Positions 46,615 to 57,098 are shown, counted from the first letter of the stretch. The stretch: 64,000 nt of DNA from Streptococcus sp. DTU_2020_1001019_1_SI_AUS_MUR_006 (GCF_032340315.1 NZ_CP135436.1:62001-126000); one strand, 5' to 3'. Made by a program: numbers and translations. The notes: a model not told the origin generated them from the letters alone.

Positions 46615-47233
46615 TGACATCTCCCTTAAAGACATAGGATCCTGCTACAAAAACTGTTGCACCAGCTTCCTTGGCTTGAGCAATCGTTTTATCATCAATC
46701 CCGCCATCGACTTCAATTTCAAAGTTCAAATCTTTTTCCTCGCGAAGGGTCACCAACTCACGAATCTTATCCATGGTTTCTGGCAAAAAGGCTTGTCCAC
46801 CAAATCCAGGGTTAACCGTCATGACCAAGACTTGATCAACTAAGTGAAGCACGTGCTTGATAACCTCAACAGGTGTTCCAGGATTGATAACAACCGAAGG
46901 TTTAACACCGAGAGAACGAATCTTTTGAAGAGCGCCATGGATATGAGGTGTTGCCTCTACGTGAATGCTGATGATATCCGCCCCTGCACGCACAAAATCT
47001 TCTAGATGGTGTTCAGGATTAGAGACCATCAAGTGGCAATCAAAAACCATCTTGCTATGGGGGCGAAGGCTTTCGACCACACCTGCACCAAAGCTGATTT
47101 GTGGCACAAAGTGACCATCCATGATATCGATATGGGCATATTCTGCCCCAGTTTCTTCTAGGCGTTTAATTTCACGTTCAAAGTTGGCATAATCTGCTGC
47201 CAGAATTGACGGAGCAATCTTGTATTGAGACAT
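46577..47233 (-). CDS. rpe: Ribulose-phosphate 3-epimerase
   Basis: 218 aa from ATG 47233 (AAGGAG upstream); a 36-codon extension into rsgA is rejected. TIM barrel with HIDIMDGHFVPQISFG, MTVNPGFGGQAF and EVDGGIDDKT motifs holding the metal and phosphate. It links ribulose-5-P and xylulose-5-P in the pentose phosphate pathway. Confidence 0.95.
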   Translation of the reverse strand: MSQYKIAPSILAADYANFEREIKRLEETGAEYAHIDIMDGHFVPQISFGAGVVESLRPHSKMVFDCHLMVSNPEHHLEDFVRAGADIISIHVEATPHIHGALQKIRSLGVKPSVVINPGTPVEVIKHVLHLVDQVLVMTVNPGFGGQAFLPETMDKIRELVTLREEKDLNFEIEVDGGIDDKTIAQAKEAGATVFVAGSYVFKGDVNERVQALRKQLD

Positions 47234-47243
47234 AGGTTTCTCC

Positions 47244-48122
47244 TTATTTTGGTATTTTTTTGCTGACTTTTTTATAGGTTTCTCTACGATTTTCAATCTC
47301 ACTGAGGAATTGCAAATAGTTGTCAAAACGGAAGGTAGCAATAATCCCCTCTTCTACTGCTGGTTTGACTGCGCAAGATGGCTCATGGGTATGAGTACAA
47401 GTACGGAACTTGCAGTCTCGGCTAACAGAAGCAATTTCTGGAAAGGCCTGATTAAGGTCTTCTGCTGTTGTCACTTCATAATCCAGCGATGAAAATCCTG
47501 GCGTGTCTGCGATTTTCCCACCATTGAGATTGTAAAAACTAACAGCTCGAGTAGTATGGCGACCACGACCCAGACTGTCTGAGATTTCTCCTGTTTCGAG
47601 ATTGAGGTCAGGTGCAATTTTATTAAGAAGGGTTGACTTCCCAACACCTGTTTGCCCCATAAAGACTGTAACCTTGCCTGTTAACAAAGGAAGGAGTCCC
47701 TCTTTACTGGTCACAAAGTCGTAGCCGATATCACCATAAGTCTGTTCATAAAAATCCAGTTCTCCTCTATCTTCCAACAAATCCATTTTGGAAATATAGA
47801 CGATGGGATGAATGCCCTTGTGCTCTAAAAGAACCAAGAAGCGATCCAGCAAGTTGCTATTAAAGTCAGGTTCTTTAACGGACATAATGACAACGGCTTG
47901 GTCAATATTGACAATGGGTGGACGAACCAGACTATTTTTTCGTTCGTGAATCTTGAGGATATAACCCTCGGAATTTTCCTCCGCAGAAAAATCTACCCAA
48001 TCTCCAACATAGGGCGTATGGCCTTTTTTTCGAAAATTCCCACGAGCGCGTGTTTGATAAACCTGGTCCTCACTCTCCACATAGTAGAAGCCAGCCAAGG
48101 CTTTAATGATTTGTCCCTGCAT
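47244..48122 (-). CDS. rsgA: Ribosome small subunit-dependent GTPase A
   Basis: 292 aa from ATG 48122 (AAGGA upstream), overlapping the ksgA stop. OB domain (1-70), circularly permuted GTPase with P-loop [12 protein letters not shown] and G3 DTPGFSSLD, and a C-terminal zinc site of Cys and His residues ([16 protein letters not shown]). Helps mature the 30S subunit, next to the rRNA methylase gene ksgA. Confidence 0.96.
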   Translation of the reverse strand: MQGQIIKALAGFYYVESEDQVYQTRARGNFRKKGHTPYVGDWVDFSAEENSEGYILKIHERKNSLVRPPIVNIDQAVVIMSVKEPDFNSNLLDRFLVLLEHKGIHPIVYISKMDLLEDRGELDFYEQTYGDIGYDFVTSKEGLLPLLTGKVTVFMGQTGVGKSTLLNKIAPDLNLETGEISDSLGRGRHTTRAVSFYNLNGGKIADTPGFSSLDYEVTTAEDLNQAFPEIASVSRDCKFRTCTHTHEPSCAVKPAVEEGIIATFRFDNYLQFLSEIENRRETYKKVSKKIPK

Positions 48123-48123
48123 C

Positions 48124-48996
48124 TTAGAGTCCTTGTCCTTTAAGCGCATCTGCTAGACTAGCAAATTCTTCTAAGCCAAGAGCTTCACCACGTATACTTG
48201 GTGACAAGCCTGCCTGGTCCAAAGCCTTGGTCAGCTTATCCTTGATTTCCTCAGTTTTCCCAAAGTAACCAGTCAAGTTGTTCCACAAGGTCTTGCGACG
48301 ATGAGTGAAACTAGCCTTGGAAACCTTAAAGAAGAAGTTCTCATCTTCGACCGCAACCGCCGGTTCTGGACGGCGTACCATTTTCAGGATAGCTGAGTCC
48401 ACATTTGGCGCTGGGACAAAGACTGTACGAGGCACGATAAAGGCAACCTTAGCTGTCATGTAATACTGAACTGCAATCGATAAACTTCCGTATGCCTTGG
48501 TATTCGGTTGAGCGGAAATGCGATCCGCCACTTCTTTCTGCATCATGACCACAAACTCACTAAACGGAATGCCACTTTCAATCAAGTGCATGAGAATAGG
48601 CGTCGTGATGTAATAAGGCAAGTTGGCTACTACCTTAATTGGCAGGTCAGGATTTTTAAAATTCTGGATATGTTGCGCCAAATCAACCTTGAGAATATCC
48701 TCGTTGACTACGGTCACATTATCAAAATCACGCAGGGTATCTGCCAAAATTGGTACTAAACGGTGGTCAATCTCAAAGGCCATAACTTGAGCTGCACGCT
48801 CAGCCAGAAACTCGGTCAAGGCACCAATACCTGGCCCGATTTCGATAACATTGACCTGGTCATCAATTTCAGCCGTATCCACGATTTTTTGAAGAATATT
48901 GGTATCCGTCAGGAAATTTTGTCCGAAGGATTTTTTAAATGTAAAACCGTGACGCTCCAGCACTGCCTTGGTCACGCTATAATCTGCAATTCTCAT
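48124..48996 (-). CDS. ksgA: 16S rRNA dimethyladenosine transferase KsgA
   Basis: 290 aa. SAM motif [15 protein letters not shown] (about 50-64) and catalytic [10 protein letters not shown] (about 127-136) identify KsgA/RsmA, which dimethylates two adenosines near the 3' end of 16S rRNA. Coupled to rsgA. rnmV and tatD, normally its neighbours, lie about 2.4 kb upstream beyond two streptococcal genes of unknown function. Confidence 0.96.
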   Translation of the reverse strand: MRIADYSVTKAVLERHGFTFKKSFGQNFLTDTNILQKIVDTAEIDDQVNVIEIGPGIGALTEFLAERAAQVMAFEIDHRLVPILADTLRDFDNVTVVNEDILKVDLAQHIQNFKNPDLPIKVVANLPYYITTPILMHLIESGIPFSEFVVMMQKEVADRISAQPNTKAYGSLSIAVQYYMTAKVAFIVPRTVFVPAPNVDSAILKMVRRPEPAVAVEDENFFFKVSKASFTHRRKTLWNNLTGYFGKTEEIKDKLTKALDQAGLSPSIRGEALGLEEFASLADALKGQGL

Positions 48997-49015
48997 TTAT
49001 TCTCTTTTCTATTTA

Positions 49016-49729
49016 TTAGCTAAAAATAATATATAAAACCCACATAATTCCTAGTGCCAACAAAATCCAAAACACTAAAAGAACACGAGGCTTGTTCCCT
49101 TTTGAATCAGATCCAGTCATATCAAGCACTTTCTTATCTTCTTGGGGGTTCGTTTTCTTCAGTTCATCCTGATAGGCAACCGAATCTAGAATATTGTCTT
49201 CTGGCAATAATTCTGAAGCATAATAGTCAGGAAAACCCATAGCAAGACCAATTAAGTTCTTTTCAGTCAAAGAAAAATCTAAATCTTTGGGTTGATTTTC
49301 CCGAATAGCCCGTATATTTTTTAACAGTTTATCAGAAACAACAGACACTTGGTCCATAAAAACAACATCTAAAGGATCAAATCCGAGCACATCACCATCT
49401 TTTACGTTTGCAAGAATATAACGAACAAAGGCATCATATAGTTGCACGGATTGCGGGGCATTTTCTTCTAAAAAAGATCGGTTTTTGAGGGCATTCTGCT
49501 GGAATTTTTCAATAGAAAGCAAGATAGCTACATTCTGCTCTTGGTAAAATCTTTCTGCTTGCTCTTCATCTTCTTCCAGTTTTTCTGCTGTTTCCCAGAG
49601 AGCAATCGGAGCTTTTAAATCTTCTTCATCCCAAAACAATTGCCAAAAATAGGGTATTGTGTAGATGCCTTCTGTTAAGATACGAGCTTCATCTCTGTTT
49701 TTTAAGTAAATATAACTTCTATTTGCCAT
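49016..49729 (-). CDS. Tail-anchored membrane protein of unknown function
   Basis: 237 aa from ATG 49729 (AAGGA upstream); a GTG 5 codons earlier is possible. Acidic cytoplasmic body (about 1-205), then a single hydrophobic helix at the extreme C-terminus (VLLVFWILLALGIMWVLYIIF). I do not recognise a domain. It is 19 nt before ksgA and follows the SseB-like gene, so it may be cotranscribed with both. Confidence 0.7.
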   Translation of the reverse strand: MANRSYIYLKNRDEARILTEGIYTIPYFWQLFWDEEDLKAPIALWETAEKLEEDEEQAERFYQEQNVAILLSIEKFQQNALKNRSFLEENAPQSVQLYDAFVRYILANVKDGDVLGFDPLDVVFMDQVSVVSDKLLKNIRAIRENQPKDLDFSLTEKNLIGLAMGFPDYYASELLPEDNILDSVAYQDELKKTNPQEDKKVLDMTGSDSKGNKPRVLLVFWILLALGIMWVLYIIFS

Positions 49730-49818
49730 ATCATTTCCTTTCACAACCTTTGAAAAAGGTTAGTGGTTCAAGTAGGATGTAGATAAAACTATATAGTTTC
49801 CCAATGTAAAGAAACTCT

Positions 49819-51246
49819 CTAATCTTTAGCGCTGCCTTCTAGTTCCTCACCAAGCTTTTGCATCTCTTTAAAAGCTGTTAGGCTAACATAGGCACCCGCT
49901 TCATAGTATTCCGTTGGATTAATGGCATAGTCAAAAACTTCAATCATGCCTCCTGCTTCTTCAATCATGCCATTCCATTTTTCATCAAAGACCATTCGCA
50001 GACGTTTCCAATCAGTAAATACAGGCACAGAATTTCGCCCATCTTTTCCTTCTTTAACTGGAATGTTGAAACTAGAATCTTTTTCTAAAACGAAGGAATT
50101 TCCTTCCTGACTATCGCCCTTAAATTCCGAAGCCGCATCTAGAGGAATTAGGAATTTAGCTTTCGGCATAGCTTCTGAAAAGAACTTATAATAGAGCTTA
50201 TAAATTACTTCTTCATCTTCTGTCGTCGGGCTATCCAATTGTCCCATCAACAACATCCATCTTACTAGGTCAGGATTCATTACAGGAACTTGTATTTCTG
50301 GTAAATCAGAAAAATCTGGTTTTTGGACTAAGGCTGAAGCACTGATGCTGACTTCCTTGGAATTAAAGATTGCTCCCAAGGCACCATTTAAGTAAAAGGC
50401 TGTCCCAAGGAAATTCTCAATCCCTTTTTTATCTTCCGTATTTTCAATCAGTTTTACAACTGAGTTTGGTCGACTATCGATGGTTTCCTGAAATTGGCGA
50501 TACCAAGATGGGGTCAAAAGCATAATCATGGGATCCGTACAGAGATATCCTTCTTCGCCCCTGTCATAGGTCGTGGAGAAAAGGTAAGGTTCGCCCGTTT
50601 TTTCAGAATAAACTGCATAAACCGAATCTGCTGCTAACAACTTGTCTTTGACGATTTCCGCTAGACGTTCCAACTTGCGAGTGTTGGCTTGATAGCTTTC
50701 TTCGCTTTCAATTTCCTGATTTTGACGGCATTTCCATAAAAAGAGACGTAAAATCTCTACGCTATCATCAAGACTAGCTGCCAAATAGTCTTCATTCGTC
50801 AATTGACCCTCTTGAATGGCTACAAAAGCACGATACAGAGCATCTGAATAGCTTGATAATTTTTGCTCTTCCTCAACACCTGAACTAAAGATCACACTTC
50901 CTTTTTTCAATTTATCCAAAGAAGAAAGCCTATCAACCACTAGATGCGCGAGAACTTCATCAGTAAGACTATCGGCATCTTTGTTTTGACTGCTGAGCTT
51001 TTTAACCTCTACAGAGCCGAGAGCTTCCATTCCTTGGTCAGGATTGCAAAATTGCAACTGTTCGCCAACCTTGAGAGTCCCTTCTAAACTCCCAACGATC
51101 AATAATTGATTCTTTTCCTTCATCGGGAACAAATCTAGAACTCCAATACATGCATTGTTTTTAGATTCTTCTCTTTCTTTCTGTGCTTCACTTATTTCAG
51201 TTGCCTCTGCAGTTTCTGTCTTTTTTAAAAAATCAAAGATTCCCAT
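49819..51246 (-). CDS. SseB-domain protein with EF-Tu domain-2-like N-terminus
   Basis: 475 aa, no signal or membrane helix. After about 30 residues a segment IGVLDLFPMKEKNQLLIVGS, then GTLKVGEQLQF and KKGSVIF, resembles the beta-barrel domain 2 of translation GTPases. The C-terminal third (NSVPVFTDWKRLRMVFDEKW and YAINPTEYYEAGAYVSL) resembles the SseB domain. The middle has no recognised motif. No GTPase motifs are present. Function unknown; it lies between rnmV and the tail-anchored gene in a cluster of ribosome-maturation genes. Confidence 0.65.
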   Translation of the reverse strand: MGIFDFLKKTETAEATEISEAQKEREESKNNACIGVLDLFPMKEKNQLLIVGSLEGTLKVGEQLQFCNPDQGMEALGSVEVKKLSSQNKDADSLTDEVLAHLVVDRLSSLDKLKKGSVIFSSGVEEEQKLSSYSDALYRAFVAIQEGQLTNEDYLAASLDDSVEILRLFLWKCRQNQEIESEESYQANTRKLERLAEIVKDKLLAADSVYAVYSEKTGEPYLFSTTYDRGEEGYLCTDPMIMLLTPSWYRQFQETIDSRPNSVVKLIENTEDKKGIENFLGTAFYLNGALGAIFNSKEVSISASALVQKPDFSDLPEIQVPVMNPDLVRWMLLMGQLDSPTTEDEEVIYKLYYKFFSEAMPKAKFLIPLDAASEFKGDSQEGNSFVLEKDSSFNIPVKEGKDGRNSVPVFTDWKRLRMVFDEKWNGMIEEAGGMIEVFDYAINPTEYYEAGAYVSLTAFKEMQKLGEELEGSAKD

Positions 51247-51351
51247 AACTTTTCCTCATTGTCTCCACTTAGCGCAAATCCTATGGAGTCACTTTTCTAA
51301 TGCTTGCTACCAAGCCTGATTAAACCGTATATGATTACTTCTATTGTATCA

Positions 51352-51376
51352 TATTCCCCCTACATTTTGGGGGAGT
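51352..51376 (-). terminator. GC-rich hairpin after rnmV
   Basis: CTCCCCC-aaaatgta-GGGGGAA just after the rnmV stop. The following bases are only moderately T-rich, so termination may be partial. Confidence 0.5.
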
Positions 51377-51379
51377 TTC

Positions 51380-51943
51380 TCAATCCTCATAAGATTTCAT
51401 GGCATCTTCAACTTCAGCTAAACTGATACCAAACAATTCCAAACGCTTGAGAAGTTGTTTGCCATTGGAATAACCAATACGAAGGCTTTCTCCTAGATAT
51501 TCTCTGCGTTTTCGACTATCTGATCCAGCCAAAAATCCCAATCGAATCAAGTCACTGCGGCTAATATCAAAGTCACTTTCCGCTTCAAATTGCTCTGTGA
51601 CTTGTTCCAGCGCTGTTTTCAAGTCTTCATAACTGGCATGTTCGATTCCTAGGGAACGTCCTTTGGTCTTGGACTTTGGCACTGCCTCATCACGTTTGAG
51701 AAAAGCGTGTTGAACTGTTGGAACAGCCGTCATAATCATCCGGCGAATGCGTTCCCCATTAAAGTCAGGATCTGTAAAGACAATCACCCCATGACGTTGG
51801 TGTAGACGTTGGATTCGTTCAAGATCTTGCTCATTGATAGCGGAGCCACGAGTCTCATAGGTCTCCACATCAAAATAACGTTTGAGATTGGCCGTATCAT
51901 CACGCCCTTCGACTACGATGACTTGGGAAATTTTCTTTTTCAT
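51380..51943 (-). CDS. rnmV: Ribonuclease M5
   Basis: 187 aa. Toprim domain with Glu in IVVEGRDDTANLKRYF and the DPDFNGERIRR motif. It performs the final maturation of 5S rRNA. Overlaps tatD by 4 nt and is translationally coupled to it. Confidence 0.95.
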   Translation of the reverse strand: MKKKISQVIVVEGRDDTANLKRYFDVETYETRGSAINEQDLERIQRLHQRHGVIVFTDPDFNGERIRRMIMTAVPTVQHAFLKRDEAVPKSKTKGRSLGIEHASYEDLKTALEQVTEQFEAESDFDISRSDLIRLGFLAGSDSRKRREYLGESLRIGYSNGKQLLKRLELFGISLAEVEDAMKSYED

Positions 51944-52716
51944 GATTTACGTTCCAGTCCAAAAATTCGTTCTGCATTTGCACTTGTCGCAGCAGCTAAT
52001 TCTTCTGTTGTCATGCCACGCAAATCTGCAATAAAGTCCACTACATAGCGCGTGTATGCTGTCTTGTTTTCGCGACCACGTTTGGGAACGGGTGCCAAGT
52101 AAGGGGCATCAGTCTCTACCAAAATCTTATCCAAAGGCAATTCTTTGGCCGCCTCTTGAATGTCTGTCGCTTTTTTAAAGGTCACCACTCCAGAAAAGGA
52201 AATGGTCATACCTAACTCCACAAACCTTTCAGCCCATTCCAGAGAACCTGAGAAGGAGTGCATGATGCCACCACGGGGACCGACTCCCTCACTTTTGATA
52301 ATTTCATAGGTATCTTCGAGCGCATCACGAGTGTGAACTACAAAAGGTAAGTCCAATTCCTTTGATAGCTGAATCTGACGACGGAAAACCTTCTCTTGAA
52401 CTTCTTTAGGCGCTGTCATCCAGTGATAGTCCATTCCAATCTCACCCAAGGCTACCACTTTAGGATGTTTGAGCTTGTCCAACAGGTATTTCTCAACGTC
52501 TTCTATATAAGTCCCTGCTTCCGTCGGATGCCAACCAATCGTCGCATAAAGTTGGTCATATTCTTCCACCAATTCCAAGGCACGTTCAATGGTTGGTTTG
52601 TCAAAACCAACAATATTCATCCGAGTCACACCCATTTCAGCTGCTAAGGCTATTTCTTCTGCTTCTCTTCCTGAAAATTCTTCCACATTCAAGTGGGTAT
52701 GTGTATCAAAAATCAT
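51940..52716 (-). CDS. tatD: TatD family metal-dependent hydrolase
   Basis: 258 aa. DTHTHLN at the N-terminus, GEIGMDYHW, VVHTRDAL, HSFSG and the C-terminal ETDAPYLAPVPKRG supply the His/Asp/Glu metal ligands of the TatD DNase family. Upstream gene of the rnmV pair. Confidence 0.94.
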   Translation of the reverse strand: MIFDTHTHLNVEEFSGREAEEIALAAEMGVTRMNIVGFDKPTIERALELVEEYDQLYATIGWHPTEAGTYIEDVEKYLLDKLKHPKVVALGEIGMDYHWMTAPKEVQEKVFRRQIQLSKELDLPFVVHTRDALEDTYEIIKSEGVGPRGGIMHSFSGSLEWAERFVELGMTISFSGVVTFKKATDIQEAAKELPLDKILVETDAPYLAPVPKRGRENKTAYTRYVVDFIADLRGMTTEELAAATSANAERIFGLERKS

Positions 52717-52807
52717 TTATATTCCCTCGTTTTTTCTACCTTCTATTATACCAAAAAACTAGTCTCATTCTTATAGGAAAAAATATTTTGAAATCATTCA
52801 TTTTTTC

Positions 52808-52836
52808 TTGACGGTATTTTTTCATAGCAGTATAAT
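52808..52836 (+). promoter_or_regulatory. Strong promoter of kimA
   Basis: TTGACG and TATAAT with exactly 17 bp between. The predicted leader is only about 28 nt. Confidence 0.85.
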
Positions 52837-52870
52837 AACACTTGTTGAAATTTTCAGAAAAGGAAAGAAA

Positions 52871-54715
52871 ATGTTTACAAAATTAAAATATACCTTTATT
52901 GGTCGTCCCCTTAAGTCCTTGACTGAAGGCGAGGGAGGACTACTTGGAAAAACACAGGCACTTGCAATGCTTTCAAGTGATGCCCTATCTTCTATTGCTT
53001 ATGGACCTGAGCAGGTCGTTCTTGTCTTGGCTAGTCTTTCTCCCCTCGCTATTTGGTGGAGTCTTCCTATCGGCATTTTTGTCCTCTTGCTACTTGCTAG
53101 TCTAACCATTTCTTACCGACAAATCATTCACGCCTACCCTCAAGGTGGGGGTGCCTATATGGTTACTCGAGAAAACCTCTCCCCTGAGTTAGGTTTGATT
53201 GCTGGGGGAAGTCTGCTTGTTGACTATATGCTAACAGTTGCCGTATCCGTGGCTGCAGGTGCGGATGCGATCACAGCAGCACTTCCTGCTCTCCATCCCT
53301 ACAACCTCCACATCTCCATTTTTTTGGTCTGTTTACTCATGCTTTTAAATCTGCGAGGCTTGAAGGAATCTGCTAGTTCTCTGATGATCCCTGTCTATCT
53401 CTTTATCTTTAGTACGGTCTTCCTCTTATTGTTTGGTATTTTCCAACTATTGACAGGTTCTCTCAGCTATCATGCAACTTCTGCAATTGGTCAAACTGTC
53501 CCGAGTCTCTCAATCGTCCTGATTTTAAGAGCCTTTACCAGCGGTTCAGCTTCACTAACTGGAGTTGAAGCTATCTCAAATGCCGTTCCATTTTTCAAAA
53601 CTCCCAAAGAGAAGAATGCAGCTCAAACACTGACCATCATGTCTCTGATTCTTGGTTTTCTCTTTGCAGGAATTACCTTCCTAAACTACTGGATGGGCAT
53701 TACTCCTCAACACGGAGAAACAATCCTTTCACAAATGGCTAAAGGAATTTTAGGGGATTCAACTCTCGGTCAGATTGTTTATTATCTCTTCCAATTCTCA
53801 ACTGCCCTAATCCTAGCCGTTGCTGCAAATACTGGTTTTTCTGCCTTTCCGATGTTGGCTTACAATATGGCTAAAAACAAGTACATGCCCCATCTCTTTA
53901 TGGAAAAAGGAGACCGCCTTGGTTATTCAAACGGTATTTTGACCTTAGCCTTTGGCGCTATGATCCTTTTGCTCATTTTCAACGGAAATACAGAACGCTT
54001 GATCCCTCTTTATACTATCGGAGTTTTCGTCCCCTTTGCACTTTCTCAAACAGGTATGATTCGCCACTGGAAAAAAGAAAAAGGCTCTCATTTCTTAAAA
54101 TCTGCCTTTGCTAACATCCTCGGCGCTATCATTTGTTACGCTATCGTTCTTATCCTACTCTTCTTCAGACTTGGAGATATCTGGCCATTCTTCCCAATTA
54201 TCCTGATCCTAACCTTCCTATTTCTGTCCATCCACAGTCATTACCAAAAAGTGGCCAAACAACTTCGACTTTATGAAGGGATTCAAAAGAAAACCTACGA
54301 TGGCAATGTCGTCCTTGTCTTAGTAGGAAATGTTACTCGAGTAAGCGTCGGAGCTATTAACTATGCTCAAAGTATTGGAGATGAAGTTTTGGCCATGCAC
54401 ATTTCCACCAAGGAAACTGAGGAAAAAGACCAAGAAATCCTCCAAGAATTTGCCGACTACTTCCCAAATATTACTCTAAAAAACATTAATACTAGCTATC
54501 GCGATATCATTACTCCTACAGTCCGCTATGTTCGAAAAATCTCTCAAGAAGCCAAGGAAAAGAACTATACGGTTACAGTTCTAGTTCCCCAATTTATCCC
54601 TAACAAACCTTGGCAAAATATCCTACACAATCAAATGAGCCTCAAATTAAAATATGCTCTCAGATGGCACGAAGATGTCGTCGTTGCTAGCTACTCTTAT
54701 CATTTGAAAGAATAA
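52871..54715 (+). CDS. kimA: KimA-type potassium importer (APC superfamily)
   Basis: 614 aa from ATG 52871 (AAGGAAAG upstream); the longer frame from 52808 would start inside the promoter. Twelve membrane segments. Motifs recalled from B. subtilis KimA: ALAMLSSDALSSIAYGPEQ, YPQGGGAYMVTREN, AGGSLLVDYMLTVAVS, LTGVEAISNAVP and AANTGFSAFPMLAYNMA. A cytoplasmic C-terminal domain (about 480-614) follows. KimA is a high-affinity proton-coupled K+ importer inhibited by c-di-AMP. Many databases label it only as an amino acid permease. Confidence 0.85.
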   Translation: MFTKLKYTFIGRPLKSLTEGEGGLLGKTQALAMLSSDALSSIAYGPEQVVLVLASLSPLAIWWSLPIGIFVLLLLASLTISYRQIIHAYPQGGGAYMVTRENLSPELGLIAGGSLLVDYMLTVAVSVAAGADAITAALPALHPYNLHISIFLVCLLMLLNLRGLKESASSLMIPVYLFIFSTVFLLLFGIFQLLTGSLSYHATSAIGQTVPSLSIVLILRAFTSGSASLTGVEAISNAVPFFKTPKEKNAAQTLTIMSLILGFLFAGITFLNYWMGITPQHGETILSQMAKGILGDSTLGQIVYYLFQFSTALILAVAANTGFSAFPMLAYNMAKNKYMPHLFMEKGDRLGYSNGILTLAFGAMILLLIFNGNTERLIPLYTIGVFVPFALSQTGMIRHWKKEKGSHFLKSAFANILGAIICYAIVLILLFFRLGDIWPFFPIILILTFLFLSIHSHYQKVAKQLRLYEGIQKKTYDGNVVLVLVGNVTRVSVGAINYAQSIGDEVLAMHISTKETEEKDQEILQEFADYFPNITLKNINTSYRDIITPTVRYVRKISQEAKEKNYTVTVLVPQFIPNKPWQNILHNQMSLKLKYALRWHEDVVVASYSYHLKE

Positions 54716-54758
54716 AGAAAAGGCATTACCAGAACAAGCTTCCGGTAATGCCTTTTTT
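54716..54758 (+). terminator. Terminator of kimA
   Basis: AAAAGGCATTACC..GGTAATGCCTTTTTT, a 13-bp perfect stem. Confidence 0.92.
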
Positions 54759-54783
54759 CTGAATCTAGTCCCTAAAATTAGAC

Positions 54784-54984
54784 TTATACTCAATGAAAAT
54801 CAAAGAGCAAACTAGGAAACTAGCCTCAGGCTACTCAAAGCACTGCTTTGAAGTTGTAGATGAAACTGACGAAGTCAGCTCAAAACACTGTTTTGAGGTT
54901 GCAGATGAAACTGACGAAGTCAGTAACATACCTACAGCAAGGCGACGTTGACGCAGTTTGAAGAGATTTTTGAAGAGTATTAAA
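54784..54984 (+). repeat. BOX element with two B modules (A-B-B-C)
   Basis: boxA TATACTCAATGAAAATCAAA, two boxB copies each ending GATGAAACTGACGAAGTCAG, then a slightly diverged boxC ending TTTTTGAAGAGTATTAA. The longest BOX in the window. Confidence 0.9.
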
Positions 54985-55004
54985 ATTTTATTGATAACCT
55001 TCTT

Positions 55005-56973
55005 CTATTGAACGTGGTTAGCCAAACCTTCTTGGGCTTTTTTATTAGACTCCGCTTTTTCTTTTTGCCATTTTTCATAAAGTTCTTGATACTGTTTAGC
55101 AGTCACAGGTTCCTTTTGCAATTCAACATATTTGTAGTTATCCGCATCTCCCTTGTGTCCTACAAATGAGAAGGCCCCTGTAAACGGTACAGTCTTACGG
55201 AAGATTGGATTAGCTCCTGCACTTTGAACTGGTAGGAAGAGAGCACTATCTGTCAACCAAGCTTGAACTTCGGCAAATTTTTCATAACGTGTTTGCGTAT
55301 TTTCATTCTCATTATCTGCTGCATCCAACAACTCCTTGTAGGTAGCTAGACCAAGTTTTTCTTTGACTTCATTGTCTTTTCCTGGAGTCAAGCCAAGATT
55401 TTTCAACTGAGAACCAGAGTCTGGATCCAAGAGATCAAGATAGGTCTTCGGATCTGAGAAATCTCCGCTCCATCCTGAGATATCAATGTCATAGTCCTTT
55501 TGATCGGCGGTATCCGCAAAGAAGGTGGCATTGTCTTTCTCATCTGGAGACAATTGAATGATATCAATAACCACATTATCTGATCCAAGCGTTGCTTCAA
55601 CTGTCTGTTTGAAGGAGCTTGCCTGCTGAACGTCCAACTTAGCAGTTTGGTCTACCAACATATCCAAGTGGATAGGGAAGGTCACGCCTTCTGCTTGCAA
55701 ACTTTCTTTAGCCTTGGCAAATTCAGCCTTGGCTTTTTCAGGATCCAAGAAAGCTGCTTGGGCATCGTTTAGATTGATGTTAGACCACTCTGTACCATAG
55801 TTGACCATCTTTTCATTGACAGCATCTCCAAAGTTTTTGCCACCGATTTGAACAAAGTTACTTGGTGTGACTGTGTTTCGAAGGATTCGGTCAGCTCCAT
55901 CTTCTCCATTCGTCTGGGCAGCATAGGCATGACGGTCAAAGGCAAAGTTAATAGCCTGACGGAAGTCTTTGTTTTGCATTGCTAGACGAGAATCCTTCTT
56001 TTCTTTGTCCGTCTGTTTCATGGTTTGCTTGTAGCTTTGACGATTGACATTGAAAAGATAGTAGAAGGTTATAGCATTTTGAGGAGTATAAGTAATCTTG
56101 TCCTCATTCCCTTTTTTCAGCTGGTCAAATACAGAACTTGTCGGGAAGATACGTCCGTCTGTATAGTTGCCTTCCAAGAATCCTCTAGCCAAACTGTCTT
56201 GATCTGAACCATCATAGAAGGAAAGTTTTACTTTCTCAATCTTCACATTATCCTTGTCCCAGTAATTAGGATTCTTTTCAAACTCAATCAAAGATTTTGA
56301 TGTGAATGATTTGAATAAGTATGGCCCATTTGACAGGATACTAGATGGAGTTACACTTCCAAATTCATCCCCCTTAGATTTCAAAAAGGCTTCATTAACT
56401 AACTGGACTTAAAATTCCACCTGTTGTCTTAGAATTCCAATAGGACTCTGGCTTGTTCAAAGTATATTGGAGAGTATAGTCATCGACTGCCTTGATACCG
56501 ACAGTTTCAAAGTCTGATGATTGACCCTCAACATAGTCCGCCAAACCTTTGATAGAGTCTTGCACCAAGTACAAGTTTTCTGCCTTTTTATCCGCCGCAT
56601 ACTTTAGGCCTGCCACAAAGTCATGAGCTGTTACCTCTGCATATTCTTCCCCTTCAGAGGTATACCACTTGACACCTTGACGGATTTTATAGGTATAGGT
56701 CAAACCATCTTTTGATACTGTCCATGATTCAGTCATGGAAGGAACCAGATTGCCATACTTATCATTTTCCAACAAACCATCAATCAAGTTTGTCGTAATG
56801 CTGGATGTCGAGCCACGTGTCGAAGTAATGTAGTCTAGTGTATCTGGATTGCTAGCAAATACATAAGAGTAGGTTTTATCAGATGCATTTGACTGTGTCG
56901 AGCTACAAGCTACCATCAAGAAGCTAGCACTCAAAATTCCAGCCCCTAGTAAGAGAGCTTTTGATTTTTTCAT
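55005..56973 (-). pseudogene. Oligopeptide-binding lipoprotein (AliA/AliB type), frameshifted
   Basis: Two frames, 56395-56973 (192 codons) and 55005-56384, together encode one family 5 solute-binding lipoprotein (lipobox LMVAC). The first frame ends ...GGILSPVS*, while the other resumes at NEAFLKSKGDEFG. The break is a tandem duplication of AACT (plus strand 56397-56404); removing one copy restores a continuous 654-aa protein, the normal length. It resembles AmiA and is a receptor expected to feed the Ami permease. Either a fresh inactivating mutation, a switchable slip site, or a sequencing error. Confidence 0.88.
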
Positions 56974-57061
56974 AAATATTCTCCATTTATATAGTATATG
57001 AAATATTATACACTATTATAGAAAAAATAGAAAGCTTATACAAACTATTATTTTAGAGCAA

Positions 57062-57098
57062 AACAAAAGCCAGTAGACTCGAGTTCCTACTGACTTCT
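57062..57098 (-). terminator. Terminator of rpmH
   Basis: AGTCAGTAG..CTACTGGCT followed by TTTGTTTTGC on the minus strand. Confidence 0.75.
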
